Counted from the stretch's first letter, positions 42,745 through 57,068 are shown. The stretch: DNA of 64,000 nucleotides from Planococcus citri (GCF_950023065.1 NC_088680.1:32848559-32912558); one strand, 5' to 3'. Translations and numbers: made by a program. The notes: a model not told the origin generated them from the sequence alone.

Positions 42745-45700
42745 TGCACAGAATATAAGCAGTAGTGGTCGGACTGTTTTGTTTTTTCGTTTTGGTATTT
42801 TTAACATTTTTTTTATGTCATATTTTTTTTTCTCTACCTTGTCGGGCAGTCCGACCGGACTGCTTGATTTTTTTAAAAGTCATTTTTAGATTATTTTTTA
42901 AAAATTAATTTTTGATGATGAACATTGAAAATCACGAATTGAAGTCGACGAAGAAGAAAACGTTCTACTGATCAATTTTGATCATTTGACATTTTTTGTA
43001 CTATCAGCTGGAAAAAATATATAATTTTTGTACTCTCCAGCTGAGATTTCATCAATTAATTCATATCAAAATGAACACCAGCTAAGGTATGTTGGTATGT
43101 AGGTACAAGTGTTGTAACTACCAAAGTTAGTTTTCACTTTCAGTCATTTTGGAATAAAATACAAAAATCTAAAATTGCATTATTCCTTTTGAAAATATGA
43201 ATAGGCAACTAATTCTGCATTTCAGGTTTAGTCAGCAACTGACCTGGAGTTCACTCGCATAAGTATTTGTCTACGTGCTCTGGGTTGTTGCAATGACCTG
43301 TCCTTCATTCAATTTCAATTTTTCGACCCCCCCCTCCTTTACATTTCATTACGTTGAAGCAATCTAGTTTTTTGAACGAAAAAATCCTCGAATTTGTGGA
43401 CGAATAACTTCCTTTCGACAATTTTCATAAGGTTTATGATCCATTTACTTCCAATGGCCTCCACCTCCGCCACTGATCATCCTCTTGAAGGTAATATGTA
43501 TTACCGTAGCATGGGATATTCTTAAGGTGCTTAAAATTAATGTACCTACTACCTACCTATTTGCTGAAAATAATATGCAATGCAAAGTGTTCCCGAAGGA
43601 ACCAAATCGCATTCGATTATCACCTCGTGCTAATATGGTTAATGGATGTAATTAATTAATGCAGTTACTGATTACATAACGACGAAAAAAAAAATTTCCC
43701 AGCTTGTCAAAAGCACCCATTGCGCCTTCAAGGTTACCAACCTCCAAGCTTCTTTACTCAGTCGAAAAATTCGCATATCCTAATTGCTTTTCCAAAGCTT
43801 CGAATGAAATGAGAATGTGATTTTCACGTCTGTTTCTCGCAATCAATTACCAACGACGCCTCCTATCTGCATCTTGAACTTACATCTATAAACCACAGCA
43901 GGCGGAAAAAAAGTAGGAAAGAAAAATCACACACGAATAGCATGAGCATTGAGCATCGACCGCCAATCGAACCCTACAGCTAAATCCCATCACATCGCAT
44001 CGACTGACATGACTCGGCGTTTATAGTGCTGAAAAAAAACCCTCGCTTATTTGAAATTCGTGTAAAAAATGGGTCTCCATTTGTATCGCAAATCAAATTA
44101 ACGCTGTAAGAATTTTTCCTCGGACAGGTGTAATATTTTAAAGGCGCGAATTCGCACGATACCGTAGCATTCGGCGCGTTTAAAATCATAAACTTCCTAC
44201 GTTCGTTACCTCGCTTTTCCGCTCGTTTGGTCCGGCTGCTCATAGTCAATGACATTAATTTAGTAAATTCGCGTTCGCCTTCGTCTTCGTCTTCGCCTTC
44301 GCCAGCTCGAAGGGTACTTAACGAGAACTCACGTATTGGTATTTGAAAATCAGGCCACGATTTATCCTCATTCCTTAACCGTTTGAGTCGCGTCGAGAGT
44401 CGGGCTCGGGTGGCGCAAAAAAAGCACAACGCTGGAAGCGATATAATCAAGTCTTATTTGTATTCGAGTCGTAATACGCAATAGCTAAAAGTTGCTAGTT
44501 GAAATTTCACGCGGCGAACTTTTCAACAAAGACGTGCAACAAGTGCTACGTATTTAAATAAATTTCAATATTTCCGAAATCTTCGTAGGTACTCGTACTC
44601 GTGTATAGTATGTGCAACGAAGCTGTACCTTTTTTCTTCTGTATCGCCATCGCGTACCCCTCGAAGCCGTTCAAGTGTTCGTGCTCTCGTTGAATGGAAG
44701 AGCTGATGGTTAAAGTGGTAATTTACCTTGCTAAACATCCCTTATATTGCGAGGACGAGGGCTCGTAAAAGCAAATATTTATACAAGGTCGTCGTATTAC
44801 GCGCAATAAACAACAATAATAACTTGTACTTGCAAGTTTTCCACCCCCGCAGCGCATGATTTTAACTACGTGAGCCAATGCTGCGTTCAAGGGGTGCTCA
44901 ATTTTTTAAAGAGTAATTTTTCGAGACGTAGATTTTTTAGGGAAAGAGAGGATTTTTGAGAGAATTTAGCATCTTTATTCCTTCCTCTTCGAGAATTTTT
45001 TTTTGCAAGGTGACCATCCGCCATATTCATCTTTCTCGTTTCATTTGATTTACTAGAAATTAATTTGGCTGACGTTTTTGTGACCAAAAAAATTGAGTTA
45101 GCTTTTCATGAAAAATTAGAATTGTGAAATGTCTGAACAAGGATTTTTGCAGAAGCCAAAATGACTCAGGCCCCAAATTTGTTTAGATAAGATAAAGTCA
45201 AATTTTAAAAGTCACACTTCCTCCAATTTCGACTAAAAATGAACGGTTGTATTATTCAAAAGTGACTTGAGACCTATTAAAATAGTTTAAAACTTTGACA
45301 ATAATATTTTTGAGTACTTTTCAAGAATTTTGAGCCCAAGATTGGGTCAAGTACAATTTTGGGGAATTTTAGAAAGTGTCATGTGACCTATCAAAATGTA
45401 TTAACATTTTGCCAGAAATCTAAATATTTGGACGAAAATGTTTTTTGAGCATTTTAAAAGAATTTTGACCCTGAAATTGGATCATGGTTTTTGATATTTT
45501 TGAAAACATGTCATGCAACTGATTAGAATGGGTTCTTTTGCAGAAAGTTGAAGTATTCCAATGAAAATATTTTTTGACAAATTTAAAAACCTTTTGACCC
45601 TAAGATTTGATAATGATTTCCAGGATTTTGGAAGAAGTTTACACACAACCTTCGAGGGGAGGGGGCTCTCGTCTTTTTTTTCGAAGTTGGAAAACTAAAA

Positions 45701-48435
45701 TTTTCAGTGATTTTTTTCCATAACCGAACACTTTGGGAGAGCCTAAAAAAAACGTAAAATCGTTTCACAAGTAAGTAGGTACCTTCCCTACCAACAAATA
45801 AATAAAAGCTACCGTACCCTCTCGGCTCTCCTTCAAAAAAAGTGCACAAGCGTTGCATTTTTTTTTGCACAAATTTTATTAAAAACTGGAAGTAGGTACT
45901 GATTGAAAAAATTAAAATTTTAGAATTTTTTCCAAGTGGAAAAAGTATGTAAGTACTTACATTGTTAAAAAAAAAGCTACGGTCCTACACTCATTTTCCC
46001 TCTTTGCCCTCTCCTTTAAATACGAGCTCGATCGAACCAACTAACCTTCAAGCTCGTATCCAGTTACATCAATTAAAACTACATAATTTTCAAACGATAC
46101 ACCGATAACTACCTCTTTTAAAAGTTTAACGACCCCTAGAGCGATTCAATTTTTCATCCTTTAAACCGAATCTACCTCGCCGAGCTTCTCGAGTACTCCG
46201 TAACATTTAATTTCGCACCTCGCGCCAATTCATCAAACGCATAATTACTCGCCTAATAAATAACGCTAATTAAAACATCATAGATATTTTGACGCTTCGC
46301 TGTCGAAAACAGCACATCAAAAGATTCCGACGTAAGATAACGTTTGCCATAGAGCATTGTTCCATTATCGTCGCGGCAAGGCAAGAGGTAAAGTACATAA
46401 GATATACCTCTACGTAAATTAACTCACGCATATAGCACCTGATGAATGCGGCGAATGGAAAAGCGCTTTTGAAAAATACACGTAGACGTCTACGACAACG
46501 TGCAAAAGGATAAGAGGATAGCGAGGAAAAACACCACAGTACAGAAAGAGACAGCAGAAGGGCACACAGCGTATACATTCTCTTGCACTGCAGAATGAAA
46601 TGGGCATTGAAAAGGAATACGAGAGCGGAGACCCAAGTCGGACGCGTGCTACATTTTAAGAGCTAATGTAGTAAAATGTAGCGCTTAATAAGGTTAATTT
46701 TGAATTCAACGTGTATGAACGTTATAATGTGCATAATAGATGAATGTTGTTTTTAAACGGGCGCGTTCGCCGTAATTAAAACCCCGAGCCGGAGTCGAGC
46801 ACGTGCATATCACTATACGACGACGAACGTTTCGTTATCTTGAAAATATTTACTTAGGTGAGTAGTTTTTGAAAAAAAAAATGCAAAAATTAAACGAATA
46901 CGGTACTTTTGACATTAAAGATAAACATGAGGTGATATGTCCCCTTCTCTTCGTTTTTGAAAAATTGGACGCAATTTTTTGTCACACTTTTGTTTTAAAA
47001 AATATTTGCCTTTTATATACTCTGCAATTCAAACAGCGAAAAAAGTTCAGTTGCTAGAACTTTTGAAGTTTTGAAACACAAAAGGTCAGAAAATACGGAT
47101 TTTGGACTTTTGCAGTAGCACAATACCAACTTGAGTGGGGGGGCGGGAGGAAGACTTAAAAACCATCAATTTTTAAAATAGCTCGGGCTCAAAATAAAAA
47201 ATTGTTAAAGTCAGTTCAATTTCGAGTGAAAAATAACAATTGTAGAATTATATTTTAAAGATGACCTTGTGACCTATCAAAATAGGATAACATTTTTCCA
47301 GAAAAACAAATATTTGAACTAAAATGTTTTTTGATCATTTTTGAAGAATTTTGAGCCCGAATTTATGTCATGATTTTTGGAATTATTGAAAAAGAGTCAC
47401 ACGACCTATCAAAATAGGATAAAATTGAGCAAGAAATCCAAATATTTTGACGAAAATGTTTTTTGAGCATTTTTGAAGAATTTCAAGTCCAAAATTGGTT
47501 CACGATTTTTGGAATTTTCGAAACCAGTGTAATGCATGATGCATTTCAGCAGGAAAACAAAAATTCTTATCAAAACTTTTTTTGAGCACCTCTGAAGAAT
47601 TGTATGCCCAAGTTTACAATTTCAGGAAAAAACCAAAAATTTCTATCAATTGGTATTTTTTTGAGCATATTTAAAAAATGATACGTAGCTTTAAATTTGG
47701 ATGATTTTTAGAAACTACTTATAGAAGAAGGGATGTGCGGTCATGCGGTGAATCAAAATTGGTTGAATATACAAGAATGATACGAGAAAACCAATTACGT
47801 ATTTAGAATAATTTGAAATCTTGATTAAAAATTGACGAAAAATGGGTGTAAAGTCTCCTCTATTAGGAAAGTTTCATCCCAAGGTCGTCTAATTGCCTGT
47901 CTGTCTGTCCTCTTGAGGTCATTGACCCATATGTCTGGCTTCTCAAAGTTGTGTGTCTATCCTCTTAAGATCACTGACCCCAGCACACAAAACACATATT
48001 TATGTCAAAATGTCCCGAGAAGTTTGAGTATTTTGATAAAAATGTATTCTATGTAGCATTTTTCAAGAAATTTTCGCCCAAATTGGGTTACGTTTATCAA
48101 GATTTTTGAAGTGGTGAACGATCTATTAGAATGGGTTAAAACTTAACGAGAAAAACAATAGGAAATTTTCTCTAATTATTTAATTTTCTTTTCAAGAGGG
48201 GAGGGGGTTCCGTACAAGAGAGCTAAAATAGCTTGGTCATCCAAGCGATGTGTTTTGTCAAAAAGGGGGCTTTTTAGAAGAATGTTGATGCTGAAATAAT
48301 GAAAAATTTGTAAATAAGTATGGGGCTACAACCACAATTTTTTCTGCGATTGCAAGGGAACCGGCACTAATATTTTCGAACCAGGCATAAGAAAGAACCA
48401 AAAATTTCAGGTGCTGAAATTCATTTTTTGATTTT
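42745..48435. other. Non-coding region with two blocks of 130-bp degenerate repeats
   Basis: Blocks at about 45170-45620 and 47180-47720, with a remnant near 48060-48170, contain units of the form GAATTTTGAGCCC, then GATTTTTGGAATTTT, GTGACCTATCAAAAT, and AAATATTTGGACGAAAATGTTTTTTGAGCA. The parts at 43.5-44.9 and 46.0-46.8 kb are less repetitive and richer in CG. The minus-strand frame at 43980-44450 is open for 156 codons but shows no domain, and I do not call it. Confidence 0.45.
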
Positions 48436-49580
48436 AGGGTCATCCCATGTCAACTCAACCAATGTTTTTGAGTCATGTCTTTCAATTTCGCTCAAATTTT
48501 TTTTACGACATATACCCACCCAGTAAGTAAGAACTCCGCAATTAGTTTGATCCCAGTCCCCTGAGGGGGCGGGTGGGGGGCTCCTATTATTTTCACGTTG
48601 TCTCGAGGTACTCAACTTCAGCAGCTCATTCCTCCAAAACTATGATACTTTGATCAAAACTGATTTCACAGTTCGAAAGGGCATCGCATTTAGAACTTTC
48701 AAGCATTTTGGAATTTCAAAATGGCACTGTAAGTAAGAGCTACCATTTAAAATTTTGAAAAAATTTCTATAGATGTAACTTTTGATGCTTTTTCGAAATA
48801 TTCAAGTTTCGAGATGGGATCTCTTAATGGAAGGGGAGCACCCCCCCCCCCCACAATTTTGGGCAAAACTTTCGAAAGAAAATCTGGGGCATGTGATACA
48901 TCAAATTGTATGTTTTTGGTGATGCTGAACACGAATATGATGTCAGATCTTTATTTTTTGAACTTTTACCCCCTTTGGGGAGGTGCTGGGGGCCATGGAT
49001 GGGGTCTTATCAAAAATTTGATTTCATATTCGTGTCCAGCGTCACCAAAAACATACAATTCGATATATCACATGCCCCAGATTTTTTTTCAAAAGTTTCG
49101 CCCAAAATTTGGGGTGGGAGTCTCCTTTTCCATAGAGATCTCATCTCGAAACTTGAATATTTCGAAAAAGCATCAAAAGGGTACATCAATGGAAATTTTT
49201 TCAAAATTTTAAATGGTAGCTCCCACTTACAGCGCCATTTTGAAATTTGAACTTTCAATTTGAAAGTTCAACTTTCAACTTTAGAAAATTTCAAAATGCT
49301 TGAAAAGTTCTAAATGCAATGCCCTTTCGAAATGTGAAATCATTTTTGATCAAAGTATCGTAGTTTTGGAGGAATGGGCTGCTGAAGTTGAGTACCTACC
49401 TCGAGACAATGTGAAAATAATGGAAGCCCCCCCACCCACCCCCTGAGGGGGCTGGGACAAAACTAATTGCGGAGTTCTTACTTACTGGGTGGGTACATAT
49501 TATTAAAAAAATTTGAGCGAAATCGAAAGACATGACTTTCAAAATCACCTTTTTTCGGTTGAGTTGACATGGAATGACCC
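48436..49580. mobile_element. Foldback (long inverted repeat) element, GGGTCAT..TGTCAA family
   Basis: Left arm about 48436-48945 and right arm about 49010-49580 are inverted copies around a short spacer. Termini are GGGTCATCCCATGTCAACTC and the complement GAGTTGACATGGAATGACCC. TTTA flanks both ends (48432-48435 and 49581-49584), a likely target duplication. Arms differ by perhaps 10 percent, including lengths of the C-runs. The open frames in both strands of this segment come from the mirrored arms. The left terminus recurs at 3785. Confidence 0.85.
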
Positions 49581-49584
49581 TTTA

Positions 49585-52204
49585 GGCAAATTTTTGAACA
49601 CTCAAATTTGACTCATTTTTAATGAAAAAAAGAAACATCAAAATTTGATTGAATTGACCTAAAAGGCTAAAATTCGGTTTTTACCCTATTTTTGGCCTCT
49701 CGAGTTGATTGGTGGTGGTTTTGAGCAGTTCTGAAGCCTCCGGCGGATTTACAGCTTTTTTCCGATATAACTGGGAATCTGAAAATCCGCTGGAGAATTC
49801 AGAATATAGTTCGAAATTATCACAAATCAAAGTAAATTCCAGCTTTTTATGCCAGTTTGATCAAATGTTGACTTTGTTTTATGAGAAATAAGTCAGATTC
49901 AAATTATTAAAAATTCGTTAAAAATCAAAAAATGAATTTCAGCACCTGACATTTTTACCAATGGTGTATTTTGAGATCCCTTAATGGGTAGTATATTCTC
50001 TACTTTGGACCGTCAAATCGATGGAAAGTAGAAGTGACAAAATACATGTGTTTCTCTTTTTTGTTCTACCGTTGTCTTCAATTTTATCAGGAGAGGAGGG
50101 GGGCATACAGAACTTTTCTCATCCTTAGATGACCTTTTCTTACGGGAGGGGGAGGGGGGGTGTAGAAATCATCATTACACAAAGGACATAGAAAGATGGC
50201 GAAAAACTAGGCCCACGAGCCATATCGCCGTACCAAAGTGAAAAAAAAGAAGGTACAATAAAGCTGCATACCACGGTTAATAATTGTCTCACATGGTGGC
50301 AAATGTACCGTTGTAACTGGATGAAAAATTACCTCTCATTTTAAATTTACCTAACGCGTGGATGTTGATTAATGAGCAATTCAAAAAGGTAGAAAAAGAA
50401 TTAAAAATGTTCGGGGGTAGAAAAAGCACTGCGATGCGGCGCGGCGCGGCGCGATGTTCACGAGGTAGAAAAAAGCCAGATATACGCGTACAATTAGCCA
50501 ATAAAATGAAATCGAATTAAAAGTTGTTGGTACCATTAAAAATGTGTGTATCTGGCGTGTTAATGGCGCGGATTTTTTTCCCACGAGTGGAAAACTAGGA
50601 AAGTACGCCACTATAGAGGGAGGGTTTTTTCTTTCAGTACGAGCGAAAGAAATTGGGCGTAACATTTTGACGGATGTGGTTGGTTTTTGGAATGATTTAA
50701 AGGCGCGTGTATTATCGAGTAAAGGATATTTTGTCAATTGGAAGTATTTTGCGAAACGCTCGTATACTTATATACGATCAGTATTAAAGTTTGACGCGAA
50801 CGATATCGAGAGTGAAAGAGAGACGGAGTGAGTAAGGTGGTGAAGATGTCATCGGCGACGACGGTGGAGCGAATTGTCGAAAAAACCCACGAAGAATGGG
50901 AACCCCGAGGTAGCCCCCTTTTTTTCTCGCGTGTAGTATACTTATTTGTTGTCAACGCATCGTCGAGTATATTTTTTCCCCCGACAAAATCGAATTTTTA
51001 GTACGAATAGAAAAACGAACGGTGGAGCGACGACGACGACGTCGACCTCGGTGATATATTACGTACGAATGTCAAAAACGAAACGAAGAATTGTATTTTG
51101 GCGGCGCGTTAGCGAACCAAAATTCGTTTTTTCGGCCCCTCCAGCCTGTTCGTCGTATACTACTTTTTCATGTTGAATTTTTGGATTTTGTTTTAATCTA
51201 GAATACGTGATATAGTGACTTGTAAAAATATGTATTTCTTATACCATTTGTAACCTTTTTTCTCTCCTCTTCCCTTTTTTTTTCATTTTCTTTTTTTTCT
51301 ATTTTCGCTGCGACTCTCTCTCTGTGAGTTCGTCGTCGTCATCGTTTTCGTATATGGCGAACATACGTGGCGCGATTTTTCTTTCTGCAAAGGTGCCGAG
51401 GGAAAGCCTATAAGCGCCGTCCGAAAGTAAAAGAATTACTTTTTGTTACGATTATAATAGGCGAAGCTGTCAAATTCGCGTAATAAATCTAATTTCAAGG
51501 GTCATAAGAATGCTCGCAGACGGCCGCCTTTTTGCGCCTTGTTTTTTCTTGTCGGTGTTTTGTTTGCAAATGATTAATTAATATTCGATAGTCGACGCTG
51601 TGTATTAAATTTACTCTCTCTCTCGACAACCGCACACTAAATTTACGCCGTCGCGCGTCAGCTTGTCCGCGCGTCTTCTTATGCCGAGCTGCTTTCTCTC
51701 GATTCGATAAATTTGAATATAGTAGAACATTTTGTAATACAGGCTGCGAATGCAATTAATCTTTTGTCCGCTCTGCTCCCTGTTCCTACCTCCTCGCGTC
51801 TTCGGTTTTACCCCCCCCCCCCGCTTTCTACGCTGACTCGCTTTAACTATTAATTAAGCCCTTAAAAGTATTAAATTTCCAGTATCGATCTTTATTATCG
51901 AATTACTCGAACGCGACGCGATGATGACGAGTGCGATTCACGACGGCCGCGGCGGTGGACACCCTGTAATAAGATTTCGTCCGAGAAAGGGCTTTTTTCG
52001 TCGTCTTTTTCTATAGCGTTGTATAGCTCGTCTCGTCGTCGTGCTCCGGTCATAGTTCAGACTTTAATTTTATTAGAAATTTTCGCTTTATTAAACCGTT
52101 GCTATAGGGTTGCATCTCGATATTGGATCGAAGGTCGCAAAATTTGCTACAGAAGGTAGCGCAGACGTGTCGATGAATGATATCAAGGTGATAGATTGAT
52201 ATAC
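49585..52204. other. Non-coding region without recognised genes
   Basis: From about 50.2 to 52.1 kb the base composition changes to CG-rich patches such as GCGGCGCGGCGCGGCGCGAT (about 50438) and CGACGACGACGTCGACCTCG (about 51028). These would fit a host promoter or first-exon region, but I recognise no domain in any frame. Confidence 0.3.
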
Positions 52205-52450
52205 AGTGGCGTGACGAAGCGATTTATTTGATGGGGGAAGGGAGGGGGTGAGATTGAAATTTTCCCAACTTTTTTCGACAGCTTTTCCCAATTCGTTATC
52301 ACAGACCCCGTCCCCTCAACAGATTTTTCCAGCCAATTGGCCAGATGTGGTTCGTACAAATTTTGGACAGGGGAATTGAAAACAAAGATGTTGAATAATT
52401 TTACACGTTCAAAAATAATTATTTTATTCAAGAAGTCAATTTTTCCACTG
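52205..52450 (+). mobile_element. Small MITE-like unit CAGTGGCGTGACGAAG...CCACTG
   Basis: The unit starts CAGTGGCGTGACGAAGCG and ends TTTTTCCACTG. Flanks TTGATATA and TAGGTATA agree at six of eight positions, weakly suggesting a hAT-type 8-bp duplication. A second 5' copy of the start (AGAGGCGTGACGAAGTGATG followed by a G-rich run) occurs at about 60402. No coding. Confidence 0.4.
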
Positions 52451-52825
52451 TAGGTATAATCTGGCCTGAGCGAGCTAGACCGAAAGCTTTTGAAATTTAT
52501 TATTTTTTAAGAAGTAATAACCCAGGGGTTTTGAAAATTCTTCGATTTTTCCAATTTACTGAAATTCTTCCCAACTACATCCAAGTTTACAAACAGTTTC
52601 TAGCTCACCAAATTTATCTGAAAAATTTCCAACTTTTTGCTTACCTTTTTAATATTGAAGGGGGAAGACAACTGCTCCTCTTCCTCCTCCACCTCCTCTT
52701 CTCCCCCCTCGTTTGGCACGATTCTGTTCTTTTGGCTGGGTTAGTTTCATCTCTTTAACCTCTCACAGGGGAGATATCCTATTTCGCATAAACATTTTTA
52801 AACCCAATACTTAGAGCTACATACA

Positions 52826-54568
52826 TTGACAGGGCATACAAGAATATATCACCAGCCAAAATTTCAGGTGCTAAACTACATTTTCGATTTTTGGTGAATT
52901 TTTGAAAAAATCAAGTTTCAGCCAAACATGGGAAGCGAACAAAATTTAATCGAATTCGCTTAAAAAGCTGAAATTTGGGATATACCCTATTTTCGAACTG
53001 GTATTTCCAGAAAGTTGATGGAAGCTCCTAAACGATTTGAAATCACCTTTACTTCACTCACAAGGGAACCTCTTGAGGTGTCACACTCCGATTTGAACGG
53101 GACCGCGATTTTTGGAAACAGCATAGTCTAAAATCCCCAAAACCAAATTATCAGCTCTGACCAAGTTCATTTTTCGGTTTTTTGGCGAACGTTTGAAAAT
53201 TCAAAATTGACTGTTTATGGCGATTTATGCTTTTTTAAAAAGTACGTACTTGATCAGTAAAAATGGGCAAAATAAGTCCAAAAACAAATATTAACAACCC
53301 AAATCGAAATTTCACAATTTCCAGCCGTTCTGGAGCCTCCAGCGCGATTTTTCAATTTTTCCAGAATTTTGAATTTGCTCCAGAAGGCGTGAATATGAAG
53401 TTGGGCAGCTAAAAATCGAGTTGTGTATTACACTCGACCTGTTCAACGAGTTTATTCACATTTGAGCCGAATTTGAGAGTGACACCTCAAAAGTGGTTTT
53501 TTGACCAGCTTTTTTCAAAATTAAAAAATCCAAAAAATCAAAAGTTTCCCGTTTGCGTGTAAATTTTTGAAATATTGTGCGAATCGCTGTATTTCTTTAA
53601 GAACTAACCTCACGAGAGAAAGTTCTACCATTTCCAGCCGTTCTGGAGCCTCCAGCGCGATTTTTCAATTTCTCCAGAATTTTGAATTTGCTCCATCAGA
53701 AGGCGTGAATATGAGGTTGGGCCCTTAAAATCGATTTGTTTAATGAGTTTATCCGTCTCACAAACGGTAAACTTTTTATTTTTTTTTTATTTTTCAATTT
53801 TGAAAAAAGCTGGTCAAAAAACCACTTTTCAGTTGTCACACTCAAAATTGGCTCAAATGTGGATAAACTCGTTAAACAGGTCGAGTGTAATACACAACTC
53901 GACTTTTAGCTGCCCAACTTCATATTCACGCCTTCTGGGACAAATTCAAAATTCTGGAGAAATTGAAAAATCGCGCTGGAGGCTCCAGAACGGCTGGAAA
54001 TTGTGAAATTTCGATTTGGGTAGTTAATATTAGTTTTTGGACTTATTTTGACCATTTTTATTGATCAAGTACGTACTTTTAAAAAAAAAGTATAAATCGC
54101 CAAAAACAGTCAATTTTGAATTTTCAAAAATTCGCCGAAAATCTAAAAATGAAGTTGGGCAGCTGAAAATTTGGTTTTAGAGATTTTAGACTATGCTCTT
54201 TCCAAAAATCGCGGTCCCGTTCAAATCGGAGTGTGACACCTCAAGAGGTTCCCTTGTCAGCATGTTGAAATTGAGGTGCAGAGTGAATTTCAGCTTTCGA
54301 ATTTCATCTGGTAAATTTTTGTGAGAATTTCAAGTTTTGAAAATCTTCTGGGGGCTCCAGAACTGCTCCAAACTGTTCAAAACCGTTTTCAATTAAATTG
54401 ACGTGTCGAAGATAGGATATAGATAGGTACTGCAAACTTTAGTTTTGTAGGTCAATTTGGGTAAATTTTAATTATTTCTCATTTTCAGCTCAAATCTTTA
54501 AAAATTGAAAAATTCACCCGAGCACCTGAAATTTTGGCTGGTGATGTATTTTTGTATTCTCTGTCTAT
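52826..54568. mobile_element. 1.7 kb foldback element with about 0.7 kb arms
   Basis: 52826-53527 and 53800-54568 are inverted copies. Examples are ATCACCAGCCAAAATTTCAG with the complement near 54520; GACCGCGATTTTTGGAAA with the complement near 54200; and CCAGCCGTTCTGGAGCCTCC (53319) with the complement near 53980. The spacer at about 53630-53730 contains an extra direct copy of the CAGCCGTTCTGGAGCCTCCA block. Divergence is visible, mostly small indels. No coding. Confidence 0.85.
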
Positions 54569-56985
54569 CTAGCTTTGTCCAGTTCATAAAAAAAAGTGAA
54601 AAATTGAGAAATCAAAAATCGCGCTGAAAGTTCCAGATCAGCTTGAAATGCTGTAATCCAGATTCGTGGGGGGAGGGGGTTGGTTTTTTATTATAAACAA
54701 TTATTACTCGATCAAATTCTAGAAATTTCTCGAAAAAATTGAAAATTTGTGATTTTTTTCAATACTCACCCATCCTTATTTGCCTACTTGAGGATATAGA
54801 CAATACTGTGCATATTTTAACAGAATCATTTTTTCTAAAAGTTCGTCAGATCATTTGTTCGCGTAATCAGGAGACAAAAAAACAAATGCTGTGCCTTGTC
54901 GAAAAGCTTGTGAAATATTTATGCGATGCTAGATGTCAAATCACATTTTTCCAAGTCCCATTCCAGATGGTTTCATCTACTAGTTGAAGATTCTCAATGT
55001 TGGCTATGCCTATACCCGTCACGGCTTGGCACTGTTTAGCCAAAATTTTGCTCATTTTAAAACTCGTCGAATCTTGCAAAGTTTGAAGACAGCGTGTAAA
55101 TCACCTTTCTAGTCGAAATTACGCCAATTTTTAAAAACCTCTTCAAGTTTTTCTCGAAACCGAACACGACAAGTAATTCGTATCCGCGTACGTATAATTT
55201 CGGCGACACTTTCTAGCCTGAAAAATTACCCTCATCGCTTCGTCAACTTTTCGCACCGCCATCTCCATCGCCTGCAGCGTTGCCATTATATATTAAAACG
55301 AAATAGCGCGAACGATCGTACGTATATATTTATAGTAAAGTTGGTCACATGTGTACGCTTTCGTGACTCGTTACAAAACCGCTTTTTCATCTAAATACGA
55401 GCAGAACTCCGGCAAGAATTTATTGTCTGTAAGAAAACTTGTCCAGAGAAACAATGAAAATATCATTGGCCTGTGAAACGAATGTACTCTCTTCTATATA
55501 CGTATGTACTATATACAAAATGCAGGATAGGAAGAGAAAGTGCGAGGTGGAGGGATCCAGTCGGTATACGAACGAGTGAGTACGGCATGTATGCGACTTC
55601 AGTATTTTGGCGTATGTTATAACTAAAAACAAAGCTACGGTATAGTTGGTGAAAAGTTAAAGTTAGCAGAAAACGCTATCGCAGTTTCCGATTTCACGGA
55701 GACCGGATGTCTTGTGTAGCGAACTTTTCGACTTTTTACTCGCTGCGTATCGGGGTCCAACTCTATGGAAACGGTTTAATAAAGCGAGAATTTCTAATAA
55801 AATTAAAGGCGTAAGTATCGCCCGAGCACGATGAACGACACAGTTAATTCAACGATGGGTGAGACTCCCTTTTTGGGTGAAATTTTATTACAGGGTGTCC
55901 GCCATTGATAACACGTTGAAACATTCTGTAATACGCGAGCAGGATGTTTGTTGTTTGAGGTGTGGAATAATTCGTTTCTTGTGATTAAATACTGCAAGCC
56001 AATTTTCAGCTGTTGAAACTTTGCTGAAAGATTAAAAACACTTGCATAATTGTTGTTATCGAGTGAATATACAAACATAAAATGACTTACGTTTAACATG
56101 AGGAGTAAGTTATTCACGACTTTTCTTCTCTATCTTGAAGTTTTGATTGAATTCCTGAAAGAAGAAAAAAAAGTTAAATTTAACACATAGGCAGCGATTT
56201 GACTCACTTATGGTTAGTTGGTGTGATAATCATCCTTGTAGGTATGTTAGAATGCAATGAAAACATGGATAAGAGCACGCTAAGAGTAACATGAAACAAA
56301 ACATAAATTAAGAAGAAGAGTTTGGATAAGAGTAAATCAAACATGAAACATGATGGAATTTTGACTATTTTATACAGCAATTGAAAAGTGTGTTAAACAC
56401 ACCTCCCTGTTGTGTTAGCATGTCAAACTTGCCACTTCATGAGTGTACAAGTTTGACAAGTATCCAGCCCCCACAGCGTGGACGTGCGACTAGGAGTTGG
56501 AGCAGGTAATGAATCTGCTCCCATTCGAGGGCCAGGGCTGGGCAGGAGGGAAGGGCCAGGCTGGGGACATCCTTCCGTCTTGATGTACTTATATGTAATT
56601 AATATCTATACATCCTAATCTACTAACTCTAAGTGAATATAATTAACCTAATGAGCATCAAGGCTGTGGTGCACAGGAACACCACTCCCAAGCAGCAATG
56701 ACAACAAATCATACCCAGAGTTCAACATGTCACCGCAAGCAAACCCAACAAAGCAGTGCAGCACCAAGAGCCCACTCTGCCCTCCAATGATCAGGAAAAT
56801 TTTTTCCCGACTGGGACAGGGAGCCTGGAGACCCTAAAGACCCTTGTGGCCACAGCACCCTGCCATGCCCACTCACAATGGCACATCTCCCCCAAGTAAT
56901 CTCGGCTGAAATTGTTAAAAATAATGTTAATGCGAATTTACATTATTTTTAACACTTTCCCTAATTCGAGAATTATTGAGCAATA
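54569..56985. other. Non-coding region with an isolated GC-rich block
   Basis: No gene recognised. 56460-56890 is strikingly richer in G+C than its surroundings (GGGCCAGGGCTGGGCAGGAG and similar). It is followed by an exact hairpin at about 56916-56955 (GTTAAAAATAATGT and its complement). This may be part of the retroelement whose Gag fragment follows. Confidence 0.35.
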
Positions 56986-57068
56986 AATTGACAGCAAAAC
57001 TGCTCCGTACAAACATGAAGAATGTTGATCATGTTTCCTCAAATTTGGTCGATGTTAAAGATGCTTCG

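Noticed and set aside
43980..44450. 156-codon minus-strand open frame
   Set aside because: Longest frame in the flank, but no recognisable domain, with biased Arg/Glu composition in CG-rich DNA and no homologue that I can name.
48814..49258. Overlapping frames of 82-132 codons
   Set aside because: They come from the mirrored arms of the foldback element and repeat the same peptide strings.
50430..51180. Host gene first exon or CpG island
   Set aside because: CG-rich patches exist, but I could identify no domain, convincing splice sites or start context.
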